DNA from: Grammothele lineata
Taxonomy: Eukaryota > Basidiomycota > Agaricomycetes > Polyporales > Polyporaceae
Direction: 5' to 3'
NCBI GenBank assembly: GCA_002150815.3
Contig: NDFF03000048.1
Location: 1 to 50,727 of the forward strand
DNA length: 50,727 bases
Below, in pieces: positions 11,347-22,565 of this stretch (positions within the stretch are counted from its first letter, which is position 1; the number at the start of each line of letters is the position of its first letter). A program made the position numbers and the translations under genes. Below the pieces are notes generated by a model, which was not told the origin of the DNA, ran no database searches, and worked only from the letters and a program-made list of their open reading frames with translations.

Positions 11347-13396
11347 CTACATGGGTGGAAGTCCACGAGCTATCCGCTCGAGCGCGGCGACGGCGTCCTC
11401 GCGGGACATGTTGTTCAACACCTCCGCCGCCGTTAGGGCAACGGGCACCGACTCGGAGGAGCTCATGGTAGCATGCACGACCAGCCGCGCAATCACCTCG
11501 CCCTATGGAAACGTGTGGGTAAGTTTGGGTGTGGTGAAGGACTGAATTGGCAGGCCGGACGTACCACCTCGACAAGACACGCAACCACGATGAGCCTATA
11601 ACGGCTGGTCAGGATCATACTAATACCAGGGGAACATGAACGCGCACCAGATAATGATCCATGTGATTCTGTCCATCGCGTTATTGTTCAGGTGGTCATG
11701 TATAGCGCCAAGCTACACAGCATAACATATCCTCATGAGCCTCCCATTCACCCATATAACCACAAAGAGCCCGCAAGAACCACTCACCAGATCCTCAGCA
11801 ACCGCGATCTTCTCATTGAGCACCTGCACGCGCGGTCCTATTTCCATATATTCCCGTACGGCATCATACAGTGCTTTGAGGCTCGCCTCGTCCCAGAACA
11901 GCTCGGGCACATCGAGCACGTTGCTCACAAGGTTCACATCTCGCCTCAGCGTGAAGAGTCGGCCTGTTAGCTTGAGGGCTTCTTTGCGCGGGAGCGCGAG
12001 GGCGCCGCTTGCGGCGAGCTGTGCGGGGATCGAGCGCGTACGCGGGGAGGAGAGGATCCGGTGAGCGAAGGACTCGTAGTGCGCGAGCAAGGTCGACTGA
12101 GCAAGTGCGTGTGCGACAGAGAGCTGGAGGAGATGCGAGTGGGTCTTGAACGCTGTGGGGTTGGTGACAATGTGAGAAGAGAGTGAGGAGACGGTGATGT
12201 CCGCTTACTGAAGAAGTCATTGTATATGCGCGGGAACGCGATGGTAGGGTCATGCTGTATAGACGACAAAGTCAGTCTTCCACTGCGACCGCACATCGCC
12301 ATAAGAGACTCACCGCATAATGACAGGCCTCCACTTCCCAGTCGTCGTGAGCGAACTTGCGTGTCATATTCCCCCCAGCCTCCACGTCCTCTAGGATGCT
12401 TAGCTCCTGATCTTCCCTGAGTCCAAAAAAGACCACTACGCCGTAATCGAAGAAAATGGCCTCCACAAAGTTGGCTTCTTCGGTGGTAGTCGCCCGTCTT
12501 GTCGACCTGCGCGGCTTCCCTGAGCTCGGCTTGGGAGGAGGTACGAGGATAGGTTGACTGTCTTCCGGACTGAGCAGAGCCGTCTCCTCGTGGTCCAGCG
12601 ACTCGCGATACATTTGCGCAGTTTCATGAGCTGCCTCCGCGCTCGCAGCTGATGGGCGGTGGGTTGTAGTCTCCGGAGAAGCAGAGAGGATGAAACCCTC
12701 GATGCCGGGAGACGTGGAAGGGTTGATAGAGGTAAAGTATCCACCTTGGTAACCTTCCTCCTCTGCTTCCGAGAGCCCAGAACTGGGGTCTTCGTTTCCA
12801 GGAGTAGTGGGAGGGGCGGAAGATCGGATGTTGGAACCAGGGCCATATCCAGGAAGGAGCGGTAGATGGTACATCTACTACCCAGCTACAGCAAGCCGCT
12901 AAGGGAAAAATGAGGAGGTACTCACCACATACATTGCCTCGTCAAAAACGCGTGGTTTGACATTGTGTTCGCGCTTCAGGAAACTGGCCAGGAGCTTCAT
13001 CTTGAAGCCTTCGGCGACGCAATAGGCGGTGATGCGTCGAAAGCCTGCCTTTTCGCGTTGCTCTTTGCTCATGCGCTCGCCTGCGCTCTTGTGTTCGCGA
13101 AGGCCCTGATCTGTCTCGTAGCCATGGAGTGGTTCCTCGTCGTCGTCGGCATCTGGGGGCGGAGGCTTTGTCTGTGGCGCGGACGGAAGCACAACAAGCT
13201 TCTGTGTAGTCTTAGATGTGCGCTGAGCCTTGGTGGCACCGGTGACAGGATTCGTCAATGACACGCCGGCCATGCCAGAAACGGACGGGCGTCGGGCAAG
13301 CGGGCGGACATGGCCAGAAGAGACGGTGCGAACAGGCCGGGTACGAAACGTAGGCGATGGAACGGCAGGAGACCGAGGTGTTTGGGAGTTAGACAT
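11347..13396 (-). CDS. RMD1/RMND1-family DUF155 membrane protein
   Basis: Model, listed from the low-coordinate end: exons 11347-11502, 11565-11595, 11648-11712, 11788-12152, 12209-12254, 12314-12874, 12926-13396. All junctions are GT-AG with introns of 51-75 bp; product 564 residues. The DUF155 signature starts near residue 120 (ITAYCVAEGFKMKLLASFL), is interrupted by about 150 residues of Ser/Pro/Glu-rich sequence, and resumes with VVVFFGLREDQE, ISILED-like and HDDWEVEACHYA segments. Further hallmarks are RRDVNLVSNVLDVPELFW and LNNNAMDRITWIIIW, then a C-terminal transmembrane helix (about residues 499-512). Relatives are yeast Rmd1/Rmd8 and mitochondrial RMND1; the latter supports mitochondrial translation, and the exact role of the cytosolic fungal forms is not settled. 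There is no clear N-terminal targeting peptide, so a non-mitochondrial Rmd1-type protein is more likely (inference). It diverges from the F-box gene starting at 13673. Confidence 0.88.
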
Positions 13397-13672
13397 ATGA
13401 GAGAAGGTAGCCTCAGAGATAGAACACAGAGGCTGCAAGAGACAGCTGTAGCGGGACAGTCCAAGTCTACCGTGGACTTGAAAGTCGACGCGGAGAACGC
13501 CCGAGCCGCCACGAGTTCTGGCGTCATACCTCACGGTACCCGGCCCGGTGCCGTTGGTGCATATCATGATGGGCGACATGGTTCCGCGGTCGCTGTGATC
13601 CCTGCTCTTCCTCCTCCAGCAATACCTCCGTCGAGTTAGGCATACCCGGCAACTACTGTCGTCAACTCCAGG
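13397..13672. promoter_or_regulatory. Shared divergent promoter region
   Basis: Only 276 bp separates the two start codons of the divergent RMD1-like (minus) and F-box (plus) genes, so both promoters and 5' leaders must lie here. I see no clear TATA box. Confidence 0.5.
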
Positions 13673-15458
13673 ATGGACATCATGAGCGCGGAGGTGCGAT
13701 TTCAGTCTCTTGTTAGCTCCGGGTCGGTCGTGATCAAACAGTGCGCATTACCACTGCCGTCATTATCAGGAATCACGCTCGACAATCGACTTCGTGCATC
13801 CCCAACGGCGTTGTAAACAACACCGTAGTTTGGACTTGGACGTGCTGGAAGTCGTCTGCACGTTCATTATCTCAATCCCTGACATCCTGTCCTTTTCGCA
13901 AACCTGCACTGTATTGCGGGAAAGCGCGGTCCGCATACTATTTCAAACGAGACCAATTTGTCTTTATAGCCCACAAATCTGCAACTTTCGCGAATTTCTC
14001 TTTGGAGCCCCATCCCGCCCGCACCATCTGCGTACATTGGTATTTGGAGGCAGCTTTACCTCGGTCCTGGATGAAAGCGACGACGAAATGTCGGACCGGA
14101 GGCTACAGCTCGATGGCTCCTCGTTAACCGCGTTACTGGATATTCTCCAGGGAGCCACATGTCTCAAAACCCTTCACCTTCGCTGGCCTTACGACATGGT
14201 AAACATCCCTCGGATTCTCTCATCCGTGACAGCCATGACAACCCTCGATGCGTTGCGCTTGTCTGGCCGGTACTTTTGTGGATCCTTGTTCAGCGCGTCC
14301 AACGACAATCGCTCCAGCTCATGCCTTCGTTGGCTAGACCTGAGCTGCTTCGTGTTGGATAGAAAATTCGTCTATATTCACGACGTCGTGGAAATCGTTC
14401 TCCGTTTTTGGCCCCGCGTTGAGGAGCTCAATATTGGGCGTCATGTAATCACACGATCGGATTCACCCATTCCCGTCGACCTACAGCTTCCCCACGTCCA
14501 CTCGCTCTCTTTCCATCTGGCCTCCCCGCCTACCATCGAGCACCTAGTGCACATGTTCCCGTCGCTAAACAGGAAACTGGATGTCTTCGCCTATCCAAGT
14601 TCACGGCGAATCGATGACACTGTCCGGGAGGCAAACATCCGCTCGCAGGCGGCTGGTACGAGGTGGAAGGAGCTCCAGTATTTGAAAGGCAGCCTGGAAA
14701 TCCTTTATACGCTGGCAATACAATGCCCCGTTTACCATCTTACCATCAGTACTACAATAGCACTGCATACGTTCAAGTTGCAGCAGGTCATTGGTGACAC
14801 GTCTCCGACAAAGGTTACGAGTGGCATTCACCTCGACAACGACAAGCACAATGTCTTTGCAGAGATTTTCCCTCGAGGAGGGGTAGGAAGGCTGTCGTAT
14901 TTGAAGCTATCGATTTCCGGTAATGACTATATCGATTCTTCCACGGGGGAGAGAGTGGCAATTGACTGGAACAAAGTCTTTGTGAGGATTTTCCCTGTGC
15001 AAAGAATTATATCATTTGACTGATATGTGCGCCACATACATAACTACTAGGATAACCTCCTCGGAGTGCTGCGCTCCTTTCCTGTACTCTGTCATCTGCA
15101 TATCAATTTGGTGTGCATGGATGACATGACCGGCCCAAACACTTCACTAGACGCCACACATAACTTCGACCTCGGACGTGCTGCTGCAATCATCGCAGGA
15201 TCCATCCCGCGTCTCCGATATATCTTCCTGCATGCGTCATGTTTCGTTTGCAGAGGGTCTGCCTTCTACTCTTACCCGGACGCAAGCGACCAGGTACTAA
15301 GGGGGCCGACCCCCGCGAGGGGTTGGAAAATCCACGAATCCCCGCCCGCACAAAGACACAGCCGTAACCTCATCGTTCTTAGTATCGACGGGAGGACCTT
15401 GGAGGAGCTTGATCCTGCTCGCGCACAAGCGATCAAGAAAAGAGCGGAGTTAGACTGA
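13673..15458 (+). CDS. F-box-like LRR protein
   Basis: Model: exons 13673-13693, 13770-14996, 15051-15458 (551 residues). The first exon is only 21 nt, and its ATG start is needed because the long second exon has no good ATG at its 5' end. Introns are 76 and 54 bp with good donors (GTGCGA, GTGCAA). An F-box-like helix bundle lies at about residues 28-66 (LDLDVLEVVCTFI, SIPDILSFSQTCTVLRESAV). The remainder has irregular leucine-rich segments such as CLKTLHLRWPYDM and RLSYLKLSISGN, and a C-terminal segment LEELDPARAQAIKKRAE. The family role is as a Skp1-bound substrate receptor of SCF ligases. It is not a close copy of the F-box gene at 8.6 kb. The substrate is unknown. Confidence 0.78.
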
Positions 15459-16456
15459 AGGAACTGGAAGGTGGGTATCTCCTTTTCTCTCTCGATCACT
15501 CGGCGCATCGGTGAACTTTTAAGTCAGTTGTCGCCCGCACGTAAGATCGATTCCCCGAAAAACAGTGTCCGAAGGGCATCGTAAGCCGTAAAACAATCCA
15601 AAGCTACATCCTCAGGCTATCGGGTGGACGGTGCATTCTGGTCGCAACATCATATGAGATCACGGGAAACTCGCTGTATACGTAGCTATGCATATCTACA
15701 TGACCTGGCGAAAGCCACACCTCTTGGGACGAGAACGGATGGATGTAGATGCGATCAGATCGCTACGGAAGCGGGCAGTCTCTCTTCAAGCATAGGAGGA
15801 CTGGTGGGATTGCCGATACGCTATGGAGAACGCGAGTTCGGACACGACGAGCCAGCCCTATAGCAGGCAATCTAGAGAACCTGCCTACCGCGATCTTGAC
15901 AGATGGTCTGAATGTGCAATACACGAGGCAGCTCGGCGATATTCATTGGTGCGAGTGCGCGTGTACATGTGCGGGGAGGTCTGGGAGGGAGGTGATGAGT
16001 AGAGGGAAAAGACGTATAGTGGGAGAGAAAGGCAAGATGAAAGCAAAACGTAGGGTCATGAAGGGTCGTAAAGACGGAAGGGATATGGAGCCCAACGAAT
16101 GGACACGACGATGCAGGGGTTGGTGACGGGACGGACAGACAACGGCAGCGGGGAGGAAGAGTAAACAAGCAGAAATGGTTGGCGGTAACTACGGCGTGTA
16201 AAAGGGATGGAGGGTAAAAGGACGTCAGGTATTCCATTAGATGGCTGAAAGACTGTGTAGCTGCAATTGTGGACAAAGGGGAGACAGGGGGTCATGTAGA
16301 CGACTTCGAGAAGAGATAGGGAAAGGGGAATGCGGTGAACGACAGTCGGTCGACGTCGCGGTATCGTATGACTTAGGTGCACGTGCATAGGCTTCTTTCC
16401 GCCAATGTGCAGATGATTCCGCGTAGGATATATTGAGAACAGTCTACTGTAGCCGT
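15459..16456. other. Intergenic between convergent genes
   Basis: Tail-to-tail spacer between the F-box gene (plus) and the rrm4 homologue (minus). The part next to 16457 is pyrimidine-rich on the minus strand and is probably a long 3' UTR, as expected for an mRNA-transport gene (inference). No gene supported. Confidence 0.5.
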
Positions 16457-19400
16457 TTACTTGCTCTGTGCGGCTTGGACTAGGAGCGCCTTCTCCTTCA
16501 GTACTGACGGGTAGCTGTTCATTAAATGCGCCAGAGGACGGAGCTCGTCCTGGTCCAACAGCGCGATCGTGATCTTGGGTGCCCCCTTGATACCGAATGC
16601 CTTCACGACGCGCCACCTGCGAACACAACGCCAACATTCAGTTACCGCCCGAAGTTGAAAAAGGATAGTCGCGAGAACGTACAGCTTGTCACCCAGCCCC
16701 TGCTTCTGCATATTGATGGGCTTGTCGAGCAGCGAGTCGACGAACTCGTCCGTGGCCTTCACGACCATCGGATCTGCCTTGGGCAGTGGCAGGCCGGTCA
16801 CGGACGAGGAATTGACGAGCTTGATGATCTCGGCTGCGGGGAGGCGCGCGAGCGACGCGATCGTGTGCACCTGCGCCTGACCGCTCGCAGCCGCGCTAGG
16901 TGTCGCAGGCGTCGGACTCGCCGCTGCGCTCGGTCCGCGTGACGAGAGATCGGGTGTTTGGGGCGAGTCAAAGGACGGCGCCGATACCTTGCGCTGCTGT
17001 GGAGTCTGCGGTACGGGCACCGTCGACACGGCGGGGGTCTGCTCCTCGGTCTCATCTACTTCGAGCACCAACTTGGCGTCTGCGATCTTGGCACGGAGGA
17101 CTTCGACGTTGAAGAGGCACATAGCGCGCTCGCGCTTGGGGAGCGACATAAGTAAGTCGGTGAGGTCTGCAACTTGGGAGGACTCGAGCTTCGCAACGGC
17201 TGCAAGCATACGTTCGCGCTCGGACTGAGGGGTCGAAATGGAGCCCGAAGGGGACTCCGTCCGTGGTGGCGTCGAAAGCGTCGCTGGCATGGAGAGCGGC
17301 GTGGATGGGTGATCAGGAGCAGATGCGGTCGCGTTGGGTGCGTCGAGAAGACGGGAGTCCTGCGACCCAGCTGGAGATGGCGAAGGAGACTTCGCCGGCG
17401 ACGAGGATTTGGACATGTTGAGGGACTTCCTGGCGGTTTGGATCTGTTCGGACAATTTCACAGGATCTTGAATGCCCTGTACAACCTCGCTGAGAGAAAG
17501 CCCGACAATGGACTGGACAATGGCGTCGAGGTCATCCCCAGTGGCGCCATCGGTGTCCTTAATTCTCCGGCTGAGTTCTCCAGTAAGCACTTCTTTGCGA
17601 ACGACAGGCGAGAGTGCCGAGAGGTCGTCATAACGCATAGGTAGATTGAGCGTACCCGCAAGTGCAGCCTTGAATAATGCGGATGAGGAGCAAGACACGA
17701 ATACACTAAGATTGCACTCACGTGGAAGAAGCTCCCAGAGCTGCGGCGTGCCTTGTCGGGTCGATCGTGGTGGCCCATCACGGGTGAACCAAGCACTGCA
17801 GGATGACTGCTGGGACTCGGCCATCCAACGTAGCTCTCACCAGCCTCGCTGGCAGTAGGGCTAGTCGCGCCACTACTACTGCGAGGATGACCGTTATGAC
17901 CGCCAAACCGCTGAGCAAGCTTCTCTTGACGGAGCTGCTTCGGCTCGTGCAAGCGAACTACCAACTGCTTCGACCCAAGGGTCATGCCATTCATCGTATT
18001 CATAGCTGCTGCGGCTGCGGAATGACTGGTAGTCAGCGTCGTCAGTACATATGGACGTAGGCTGAACTACCTTGATCTGGAGTCTGGTACGATACGAAAC
18101 CGAACCCACGGCTTTCACCTTGTTCGTTACGCATGACACGAGCGCTGCGAAAAGTTACTCAAAACTATCTGGGAGGCGGTTGCGTCCTGTGGGATCTCAC
18201 CTGACGATTTGCCCGAACTGATTTTGCGCGGTAAGTACAACATGTGGAGGCCAAACTGGGTGACGAGGCATACCTGGCGGAAATGTGAAAAGAGGCCATT
18301 CGAATCGATCGAAGTATCAAGATTCTAACAGAATTATTATAAGTGCCATGTCTGTTAAAGGGGAGATATGGACACCTACTTTGATGAATAGATTGCACGG
18401 GTCAATCAACCCACTGTGGCTGGTGGAGCCTGGTCCGCTCAAGGGAGCAAGTTGCACTTGCTGACCAGGACCGTGGACAAACACAGGCGGTCTGCCATAA
18501 GAGGGGGCACGGGGAGGAGAATATTGGGGACGGGGCGGAGAATACTACGAACGCCTTGATCAACTTTCTGCCATATGGCAGTAAATAAAGGCGCACCTGA
18601 GTGGGGTATGGAAAGACCGAGCCACTTGGCACAAAGGCTGGGGCATTCGGGCTGAACTCGGATGATATTCCCGCGCGGCGAGGCTGGTATATTTGAACGA
18701 CTATGTTCTGACCCTCAACCTCCGCACAATGCATTGCCTCCTCTGCCTCCCGGGCGTCTTCCTCTCTCCAGAACTCGACGATGCCATTGTCCTTGCCAAT
18801 CGGAGCTTGTGCGCGTACCGACGCCAGAGCGCCGAAAGGACGGAAGAGGTCGTACAATTGTGAATCAGTGAAACCAGGCGGGAGCTGCTTGACAAGTCGT
18901 GGTGAGGCATTAGGGGGTGGTAATGGGGTCGGAGGAGTCGTAGAAGGATAAGGGGACAGTGTAAGCTGAACACTTTGAAGAAGACCGGGAATAGGGCGGC
19001 TTTGCAGGGTCGCGAGAGCCTTCTCCGCTGCAAGTAAATTATGTCAGTATCGAGAGATTGAAGCGGAAATTGAAACCAAGCCAAGGCAAAGACAGTCAAA
19101 CTCGAGCCCATCAGATCTCGTCGTGAGACGAAACACGCGCAATACAATCTAGATATTGGTAGAACGTGCCAGGAATGCGTGAGCCTCATGCCCTCGTCAC
19201 GCCTGGGCCACCCATTCGGCTTGTTCACTGACTGGACTGCGTCCGCAAGCCTTCCATGGGTGCATGAAAATGCGCATATAGCTGAGAACTGTGACGCTTG
19301 TACATGCTCTGACATAAACGAGCTGAACATGGGCAAGAGGTGCCATCGGGACGTAGGCACATGAAGGGGATGCCGAAAGGTAAGATGTTCAAGCACAGCG

Positions 19401-19888
19401 GACGGCCATAGAAGTAGCGGGACGAGTAAGACTAGCGCAACGCAAGCCCACTAAGACCCGTCTCCACCAGTCTTCGTTGAATGGAGGAGGAAAGGGAAGC
19501 CGATACACGGCTCCGGAGTGTAGGTCTCCATCTGACCGACCGCGACCAATCCATTCCAATCCATCCGTGCCATATATCACTCCAGTGAAAGAGGATTCCA
19601 CCAATGCCAGCGACACATCCAGACGCGTATATACGAGATCACGAGATAGGACGGAATCTACTCACCCTTCTCGAGGTACTTGAACTCGATCGTCCCCGAC
19701 AGCGGCCGGTTGGAGCCGTCACGTTCGATGTTCGGCCGGAACGGCGCACACGACTGGAAGGCAAGCGCCAGGTCTTCATCCCGCACAAACGGCGGTAGGT
19801 TCGAGATGTAAAGCAGGGGTTCGTGAAGGTACGGGTGGGGTTGCGGGCGCGGCTCCGGGGGCGGAGTGCCGGCATAGTCGGAGGCCAT
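16457..19888 (-). CDS. rrm4: Rrm4-like endosomal RNA-binding protein, 3 RRM + MLLE
   Basis: Model, listed from the low-coordinate end: exons 16457-16616, 16683-17668, 17722-18014, 18071-18144, 18201-18217, 18274-18324, 18380-18544, 18597-19027, 19666-19888; 799 residues, almost the size of Ustilago maydis Rrm4. RRM1 is at about 24-90 (LLYISNLPPF, SGTIEFKY), RRM2 at 117-189 (RLVKQLPPGF, NGIVEFW), and RRM3 at 269-345 (NLFIKNL, RGFGFVSY). The C-terminal half has MLLE-type helical domains at about 440-502 and 568-622 (DLLMSLPKRERAMCLFNVEV) and a third at about 738-796 (GIKGAPKITIALLDQDEL, HLMNSYPSVLKEKALL), separated by Pro/Ser linkers. In U. maydis, Rrm4 links mRNAs to early endosomes through MLLE binding to Upa1 and supports hyphal growth. 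The 17-nt exon 5 and the 638-bp first intron are unusual. Another MLLE-bearing poly(A)-binding relative is less likely, since Pab1 has four RRMs and one MLLE. Confidence 0.88.
18201..18217 (-). other. 17-nt microexon of the rrm4 homologue
   Basis: Between two 56-bp introns lies a 17-nt exon encoding FGQIV plus two bases of the next codon. It supplies the start of the RRM3 beta-2 strand; without it the RRM would be interrupted and the frame lost. Confidence 0.75.
19028..19665 (-). other. Unusually long first intron of the rrm4 homologue
   Basis: The donor GTGAGT (minus strand, 19665 downward) and the acceptor GCAG before 19027 join YLEK to AEKALATL inside RRM1 with the frame kept. At 638 bp it is about ten times longer than the other introns of this gene. 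I found no open frame in RRM frame or transposon ends inside it. Confidence 0.7.
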
Positions 19889-20349
19889 GGCGGGTCGTAG
19901 AAGGTAAGCGGAGGTACGAGAGAAGTTCGAGACGAATGCCCGGCTTGTGCGTGCGACGGGAGGAGGAAGGCCGCGTCGGGTCGAGGACGCTGTCGGGGAC
20001 GAGTCGACGACGCGGAGGGAGCACGAGAAGGAGTCGGAAACGCAAGAGAAAATGATGAAGGTGTGTTTACGTAAGCAGCCTATATTAATTGGCTGTCCGC
20101 TCGCATTTACCCCGGCTCGGCTATTCAGTACTCTTCATGATTCGTACGTCCAGACGTCCCCGCCTTCTTCCATATAGAGCAGCTCTCAAGCATTGTCCGA
20201 TAGCTCACGAATATCTTCACTGCACCACGAGAAGCCTCCGACTACTGTACAATCCGGTGCTACACTTCGCTTTCCATACTACAACTCGGATAGATTCCCG
20301 CCCCGCGTTCACTACTACAGCCGATCATCACTTCAGTCCGCCACTGCTG
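19889..20349 (-). promoter_or_regulatory. Upstream region of rrm4 homologue
   Basis: This 461-bp gap lies between the stop of the upstream MFS gene and the rrm4-homologue start on the same strand. It must hold the MFS 3' UTR and the promoter and leader of the RNA-binding protein gene. No specific motif is claimed. Confidence 0.5.
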
Positions 20350-22565
20350 TCAGGGCGTGTATCGGAAATCAGGAGCCTGCACAGGTTCAGATATTTTAGA
20401 TTGTTCCCACGAGCGAGAAGAGGGGTTCACGGAAGGGTTGCACACACCTTGTCCGCAAGTTCGGATGTATCCACCGGGGCGTCGTACAAAGGCGTCCCAT
20501 ATAGACGATCCCTACGCTTGTTCTCCATCCGATACGAGACCTAGCGCTCGCAAAACAGTCCATGAGTTCTCCCTGCCGCATTTTGCGACAACAAAGGAAA
20601 CCCACGGTGAGGACAACAGCAGTGATGGAGACGAGGAAATACAAGGCACAAATGACGCCGAAGCCTTTGCTACAGATTTGAAAGATCAACATCGTCGGAA
20701 ACCCTACCACTGCTCACTATTGAACGTTGAACCCACATGTATAGCGGCCCTTCAGTCGTTGGGAACAGATGGGACCCCAGGACGCTTCCGCACTGTCCTA
20801 TAATCATGTAAAGTGGCAGACCTGTCGCTTTCTTCGTCTCCGACCCGAGATTATGCGCGACTGTGAATAGATGCATTCGTGAGCAACGGTGATGTTCCGA
20901 TCATCAAAAGGCTTACACCAGGCAATTATCACCCCAATGGAGATGTAAGTCCCGGCAGTGACACAGAACGTTGCGAAGTATCTAACGTGGATATTCGTTC
21001 GGACAGCTAGGAGAAGCCTTATCATTCGTAAGTCGCGCACCGGGTGGAAAACAACAGGTCTGACGACTTACACGTAGCCAATTGCCCCGACAAAGCTGGA
21101 AACTACCACGAAAATACCTCGACTCTTCAGACGATCCGTGGACCACGACACCATAGCGAGGATAATAGCCGCCACAGCGTATGGTGGTACTGTCAGTAAT
21201 TGGGCCAGCGCATTGGCTTGCAGAGGGACCGATAAAGAGATGAGTTGAGTCAAGAATAGACGAGCAATGTACTCCTTACTGAAACCAAAGGTCTGAATGA
21301 TCGTTGGTAGGAATGCAGAAAGCGAAGCAGCGGCGCAGTTCACTCCGAAATACATCACTCCGGCGCCGTAGATCTGCACGGTCCATCAGTGTGAGGTATA
21401 TGAGATGCATGCTTGACATACTCTCCAATCAGTGAAGGCCGCTACGATATGCTCTATGCGAGGTGTTCAGTTTTGTCTGGTTTAAGAACACGAGGCAAAT
21501 TACTCACTTTTCTTGATCACTCTCCCGACATCCGCCCTCGTTCCTCTATTCATCCGCTCGAGGGCCAATTTGCGTTCATCGTCGGTGAATATATGCGTCT
21601 CTTCAGGTCGGTTCGGAAGTGCAAACATCGCGATGAATCCCATCGCGATGGCCGGGAACCCCTCAATGAGAAAAAGTAGCCTCCAGTTCTGGATCGCGGT
21701 GTGCGCGTGCTGGACCCCGAACGCGATGAGCCCCCCGAACGCACCCGCGACAGCAGCGAAACCGAAATAAGCTGCAAGGCGGACTCCGATCTCCTCGCGA
21801 GTGTAGAAGAGCGCTGCGGCGAGCCAATATGAGCACTATGCCGGAAATTCTGAGGGGTACGGAATGACCACATACACATATAGAGCGGGAACCCGGGAGA
21901 AAAGCAAGCTTCGAAGGCACCTAGGCCAACGCGAGCTACAAATAGACCGGGAAAGTTAAATGCCGTTGCCTGATGACCGTGAGGGGATGGATGAGTTGTC
22001 AGTCATGTTGACATAGATCCGTTCACAACGTACCATGAGTACCGAACAGACACCCCACCCCAACGACGCAGACCCGAGCCAAAATCGCGGAGGGAAGAGC
22101 TTGGATAAGATGGTGACGGGAATCGGGCACAATATCTGTGTGCGAGATCTTCAGTCATGGTGCAGACAGTGCATCGTATATCATGGCGTACTGACGTATG
22201 AGAAGAAAAACGCCGAGTTGACCCAGTCGAACAGGACGCCTGTTGGGTCACCGCCCAACACGTCTTGAGGGAGGCCCTGCAACCGTGCGTTGCCCAAGTT
22301 TGTCCTATCAAGATCTATAATGCATAGTAGCAGGAATCAGTAATCTAAGGTGGCGTCGATCAATGACAGCTGGCTTACAGGCGAACAGATAGATTAGGCA
22401 CACCGTAGGCATGATGCGCATATCAAGCTTCCGGACAAGTCTACGTTCAGCATCGGGAGGAGGTGTCGTTCCTGAAGTATCCGAAGATCCATCGACGTCC
22501 TTAACTTCTTCTTCTATATGGGCGACATGCGTTTTTATGGAGTCGTCAACGGCTGTGTTAGACAT
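20350..22565 (-). CDS. MFS transporter, allantoate permease (Dal5) family
   Basis: Model of 13 exons, listed from the low-coordinate end: 20350-20376, 20448-20540, 20606-20669, 20737-20860, 20917-21017, 21072-21216, 21280-21373, 21422-21441, 21508-21813, 21876-21969, 22034-22135, 22196-22314, 22379-22565. All 12 introns are 48-71 bp and frames close to give 491 residues, a normal family length. Family hallmarks in order are LDRTNLGNARL after helix 1, GLGAFEACFSPGFPLYMSLF, HTAIQNWRLLFLIEGFPA, AQLLTVPPYAVA, VHVRYFATF-like and AHNLGSETKKATGLPLYM, CGSVLGSHLFP, NKRRDRLYG and the C-terminal FRYTP. Twelve membrane helices are expected, with a ~45-residue acidic cytosolic N-terminus. Anion:cation symporters of this family import ureides, vitamins or small carboxylates at the plasma membrane by proton symport; the substrate cannot be read from sequence. 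The 20-nt exon (21422-21441) encodes TAFTDWR together with its neighbours. Confidence 0.9.

Noticed and set aside
15872..16276. 134-codon minus-strand frame downstream of the rrm4 homologue
   Set aside because: Low-complexity Ser/Pro/His composition, located in the probable 3' UTR.
20396..20710. Separate 104-codon open frame at the end of the MFS gene
   Set aside because: It is exon 11 running on into an intron; removing the intron restores the family C-terminus NKRRDRLYG and FRYTP.
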